Positions 6,924 through 9,665 of a stretch of 9,665 bases of DNA are shown here, in pieces. A program made the position numbers and the translations under genes. This DNA comes from an uncultured Lysobacterales bacterium. GTDB lineage: Bacteria > Pseudomonadota > Gammaproteobacteria > Xanthomonadales > SZUA-36. The first letter of the stretch is position 1. The number at the start of each line of letters is the position of its first letter. The DNA lies in the NCBI GenBank assembly GCA_937974465.1, contig CALJWY010000212.1, forward strand, positions 1-9,665, in the 5' to 3' direction. The notes beneath the pieces are model-generated. The model was not told the origin of the DNA. It saw only the letters and a list, made by a program, of their open reading frames with translations, and ran no database searches.

Positions 6924-8522
6924 ATGCCGCATCTGACACAGGACATTCACCAGCATCGAATTTTGATACTGGATTTTGGCTCCCAGTACACCCAGTTGAT
7001 CGCCCGGCGTATCCGTGAAATTGGCGTATATTGCGAAATCTGGCCCTGGGATGTCAGCGCAGCGGAAATCCTCGAGTTCAAGCCACAGGGCGTTATCCTG
7101 TCGGGCGGACCTGAATCTGCCACCACCAAAGACGGACCAAGCGCACGACCGGTTGTATTCGAGCTCGGCGTGCCTGTTTTGGGTATTTGTTACGGCTTGC
7201 ACACCATGGCCGCCCAGTTGGGTGGCAGGGTTGAACCGTCCGATGAAAAGGAATTTGGCTACGCTGAGGTTGAGTTGGTGCATTCATCCGGCTTGTTTGA
7301 CGGCATCACCGACCGGGTGGGTGAAAATAATAATGACAGGCTCGACGTATGGATGAGCCACGGCGACAAGGTAACCCGTCTCCCACATGGCTTTACAACA
7401 GTGGCGAGCACCGCCTCAGCACCGGTATGCGCTATTGCCGATGAATCGCGGCACTTTTACGGGGTCCAGTTCCACCCGGAAGTAACCCATACCAATAAGG
7501 GTATGGAGATACTGCAGCGTTTTGTGCTTGAAATTTGTCATTGTGACGCCCACTGGACAGCCGCCAATATTATTGAAGATGCCGTTAGCAATATACGCAG
7601 GGATGTCGGCAGTGATCATGTTTTACTGGGTCTTTCCGGTGGTGTGGATTCGAGCGTGGTCGCAGCCATGCTCCACGAGGCCATCGGTGACCAGTTAACC
7701 TGTATTTTTGTAGACACGGGCTTGTTGCGGTACCGCGAAGGCGACCAGGTCATGGCGACATTTGCCCGCCACATGGGTGTGCACGTTATTCGTGTGGATG
7801 CGCGCGAACGTTTTCTTACCGGTCTCAAGGGTGTTGAAGACCCGGAGAAAAAGCGCAAGGTTATTGGCAACCTGTTTATTGATATCTTCGAAGAGCAGGC
7901 CAAGGATTGCACGCGCTCAGACCATGATGTCAAATGGTTGGCGCAAGGCACCATCTATCCGGACGTGATTGAGTCCGCCGGTAGTCGCACCGGCAAGGCT
8001 CATGTGATCAAATCGCATCACAATGTCGGGGGCCTGCCGGATTATATGCAGATGAAGCTGATAGAGCCCCTCAGGGAGCTTTTCAAAGATGAGGTGCGGC
8101 GTATCGGCATGCAGTTGGGCCTGGCACCCGAGATGGTTCATCGGCATCCGTTTCCAGGCCCCGGTCTTGGTGTTCGCATTCTTGGCGAGGTCCGCGAAGA
8201 GTATCTCGAGCCGCTGGCGAAGGCGGATCATATCTTTATTGAAGAACTACGCAATCATGACCTGTATGACAAGGTCAGCCAGGCATTTGCGGTGTTTTTG
8301 CCGGTCAAATCGGTCGGTGTGGTTGGTGACCAGCGCAGTTACGAGTGGGTGGTCGCACTACGCGCAGTGGAAACCATTGATTTCATGACTGCGATCTGGT
8401 CGCGACTTCCATACGAGTTTCTTGAAAAGGTTTCATTGAGGATAATCAATGAGATAAATGGTATATCTAGAGTGGTTTATGATATATCTGGAAAGCCTCC
8501 TGCGACGATTGAATGGGAATGA
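6924..8522 (+). CDS. guaA: GMP synthase (glutamine-hydrolysing)
   Basis: GuaA converts XMP to GMP using ATP and ammonia released from glutamine, completing the pathway begun by GuaB. The 532 residues compare with 525 in E. coli. The class I glutaminase domain (about 10-205) has the nucleophile C89 in GICYGLH and the partners H184 and E186 in QFHPEV. The ATP pyrophosphatase domain carries the P-loop-like SGGVDSS at 238-244, and the C-terminal dimerisation domain includes RHPFPGPGLGVR and ends GKPPATIEWE. The Gln usually found four residues after the nucleophile is His (H93). The ATG at 6924 begins MPHLTQDIHQHRILILDFGS; a TTG at 6909, overlapping the guaB stop as TTGA, would add five residues. 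No strong Shine-Dalgarno sequence precedes either, so translational coupling is likely. The last ~30 codons are unusually AT-rich. Confidence 0.97.
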   Translation: MPHLTQDIHQHRILILDFGSQYTQLIARRIREIGVYCEIWPWDVSAAEILEFKPQGVILSGGPESATTKDGPSARPVVFELGVPVLGICYGLHTMAAQLGGRVEPSDEKEFGYAEVELVHSSGLFDGITDRVGENNNDRLDVWMSHGDKVTRLPHGFTTVASTASAPVCAIADESRHFYGVQFHPEVTHTNKGMEILQRFVLEICHCDAHWTAANIIEDAVSNIRRDVGSDHVLLGLSGGVDSSVVAAMLHEAIGDQLTCIFVDTGLLRYREGDQVMATFARHMGVHVIRVDARERFLTGLKGVEDPEKKRKVIGNLFIDIFEEQAKDCTRSDHDVKWLAQGTIYPDVIESAGSRTGKAHVIKSHHNVGGLPDYMQMKLIEPLRELFKDEVRRIGMQLGLAPEMVHRHPFPGPGLGVRILGEVREEYLEPLAKADHIFIEELRNHDLYDKVSQAFAVFLPVKSVGVVGDQRSYEWVVALRAVETIDFMTAIWSRLPYEFLEKVSLRIINEINGISRVVYDISGKPPATIEWE

Positions 8523-8747
8523 TCAGATACCTGTGAAGCATAGCCCCCACCAGGCTGGCGTGCATTTCTGAATGCTGCGTTGAGACCTGCATAGCTTTAT
8601 AAGCCTTCAAGGTCGTTGCTTGAATGAAACGACTGAATACTCTAAGCCACGCCAACAAACCAAGTAAGCTGAGTTATGACTGAATAGCGTATGATTCTCC
8701 CAAAAACATTTCGCGCACGAATTTTTTGAATACTTGTGGGGATTAAA
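8523..8747. other. Intergenic gap between guaA and the glycosyltransferase gene
   Basis: This 225-bp stretch holds no convincing gene. A small GCATT(TCTG)AATGC hairpin lies at 8562-8575 without a T-run, so no guaA terminator could be assigned. TATGAT at 8690-8695 resembles a -10 box but has no good -35. A minus-strand frame with a TTG start runs from 8658 into the end of guaA; it lacks a ribosome binding site and is not called. Confidence 0.4.
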
Positions 8748-9665
8748 ATGCAAGTAACAGCTGAGCCAGGAAAAACCGTCGCTTTTTACTTAATGATGCT
8801 TGCGACCGTATCTGTTGGCGTCTACTTGAGGCTGGATCAGTTTGGTTTGCAGGTGCTTTTGGATGATGAGTGGCACGTGATTCACCAGTTGCTGGTCAAA
8901 AACCCAAGGCAGCTATTCCTGACTTTCGGACACGCAGATTTCAGTATCCCGCTGGCCTTGCTCTACTGGGCGGAGTTGAAGCTATTTGGGTTAAGTGAAT
9001 TCGGAATGCGATGGCCCATGCTGCTCGCAGGCCTTTGTACACTGGTTGTGCTTCCAGTCTATGCCCGAAAATACTTCAGCGATAAAGTAACATTACTTTT
9101 CTCTGCGCTGTTGGTGGTTTCTCCGATGCTGCTCATTTACAGCAGAACAGCCAGGCCATATGCGCTAACGATGTTATTGTCCCTGTTGGCAGCAGGGGTG
9201 CTCCATAGTTATTTTGACTCCAAAAAAGCCTCGTGGAAACTGGGGCTGGTCTATGTGTTCTGTGCAGTGGTCAGTGCGTGGCTGCACCTGGTCAGCTTAC
9301 CTGTTGTCATCGCACCGTTTATCGTTCTGGGGATTCCCGCGCTGCTCGACAGGAATTGGCGCAAGGTGCTGCGCTTATTCTGGCTCGGTGTTATCACCCT
9401 GGTAGGGATGTTTGCCCTCCTGCTACCACCACTGCTGAGCTATCCGGAAATGCTTGCGGTAAAGCTTGGTGAGCAATTACCAAACGCCGGAACCATCTAC
9501 GGCGCTTTGTTTGTCTGGCTGGGCACATCGTCAACGCAAGTGGTCCTATCCTGCCTGGTGTTTGCGGTACTGGGTGCACATCCACTGTGGCACACATTTC
9601 CGCTGTCCCGCAGCATAATTTTGGGGTTGCTCTTAACCGTTGGCCTGATTGTATTAACCCAGCCT
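8748..9665 (+). CDS. PMT/ArnT-like membrane glycosyltransferase (GT-C fold), N-terminal part, cut by right edge
   Basis: The frame is open for 306 codons to the window edge. The protein is very hydrophobic, with many predicted membrane helices (for example near 10-28, 91-106, 115-131, 138-154, 165-198 and 209-230). After the first helix comes DDEWH at 39-43, the position of the acidic catalytic residues in the first periplasmic loop of GT-C enzymes. Next are EFGMRWPMLLAG at 84-95 and SRTARPYAL at 132-140, both typical of the PMT_2 family that includes ArnT. Such enzymes move a sugar from a polyprenyl-phosphate donor to lipid A, protein or another envelope acceptor on the periplasmic side; the acceptor here is unknown. 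The start is supported by GGGGA 5 nt before the ATG. The C-terminus, usually a third or more of the protein, is missing from the window. No other envelope-sugar gene is visible beside it. Confidence 0.82.
   Translation, partial: MQVTAEPGKTVAFYLMMLATVSVGVYLRLDQFGLQVLLDDEWHVIHQLLVKNPRQLFLTFGHADFSIPLALLYWAELKLFGLSEFGMRWPMLLAGLCTLVVLPVYARKYFSDKVTLLFSALLVVSPMLLIYSRTARPYALTMLLSLLAAGVLHSYFDSKKASWKLGLVYVFCAVVSAWLHLVSLPVVIAPFIVLGIPALLDRNWRKVLRLFWLGVITLVGMFALLLPPLLSYPEMLAVKLGEQLPNAGTIYGALFVWLGTSSTQVVLSCLVFAVLGAHPLWHTFPLSRSIILGLLLTVGLIVLTQP

Noticed and set aside
8467..8658. 63-codon minus-strand frame spanning the guaA end and the gap
   Set aside because: It starts with TTG, lacks a ribosome binding site and overlaps guaA. 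A conserved intergenic repeat or mobile-element remnant is conceivable, but I cannot show one.
1..9665. CRISPR arrays, tRNA or rRNA genes, transposases, toxin-antitoxin or phage-defence genes
   Set aside because: No regularly spaced repeats, RNA-gene sequences or such protein motifs were seen on either strand.

Overview
The window reads as a stretch of gammaproteobacterial chromosome. The main reason is the xseA / guaB-guaA neighbourhood: exonuclease VII large subunit transcribed away from the guanine-nucleotide operon, an arrangement known from Escherichia coli and relatives. The protein sequences of GuaB, GuaA and XseA also look gammaproteobacterial. GC content is moderate, and two proteins carry classic Gram-negative lipoprotein signals. 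I cannot name a genus from the sequence alone.

Left part, minus strand (1-3598). Reading right to left there is xseA, then a lipoprotein with a von Willebrand factor A domain of the YfbK type, then the N-terminal part of an ECF-like RNA polymerase sigma factor that runs off the left edge. A GC-rich set of competing hairpins, one resembling an intrinsic terminator, lies just after the vWA gene. A 7-bp inverted repeat lies just before it.

Centre, plus strand (3658-8522). A lipoprotein of the YtcJ-type amidohydrolase family sits between divergent xseA and guaB. It is followed by a well-formed sigma-70 -10 box, a leader with two tandem hairpins (the second overlapping the Shine-Dalgarno sequence), then guaB and guaA. 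GuaB makes XMP from IMP and GuaA makes GMP from XMP, so this is the committed guanine-nucleotide branch. The two genes abut or overlap by a few bases depending on the guaA start.

Right part, plus strand (8523-9665). After a 225-bp gap without a convincing gene there is a polytopic membrane glycosyltransferase of the PMT/ArnT (GT-C) type, cut by the right edge. The last ~30 codons of guaA are abruptly AT-rich and use codons such as ATA, AGA and AGG. The 3' end of guaA is a known integration site for genomic islands, so an island junction here is possible, although no integrase or second att copy is visible.

Most of the window is ordinary housekeeping sequence. I do not see a clear previously undescribed system. 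The points most worth checking are the guaA 3' end, the Gln-to-His change in the GuaA glutaminase motif, the guaB leader hairpins and the vWA lipoprotein / sigma factor pair.
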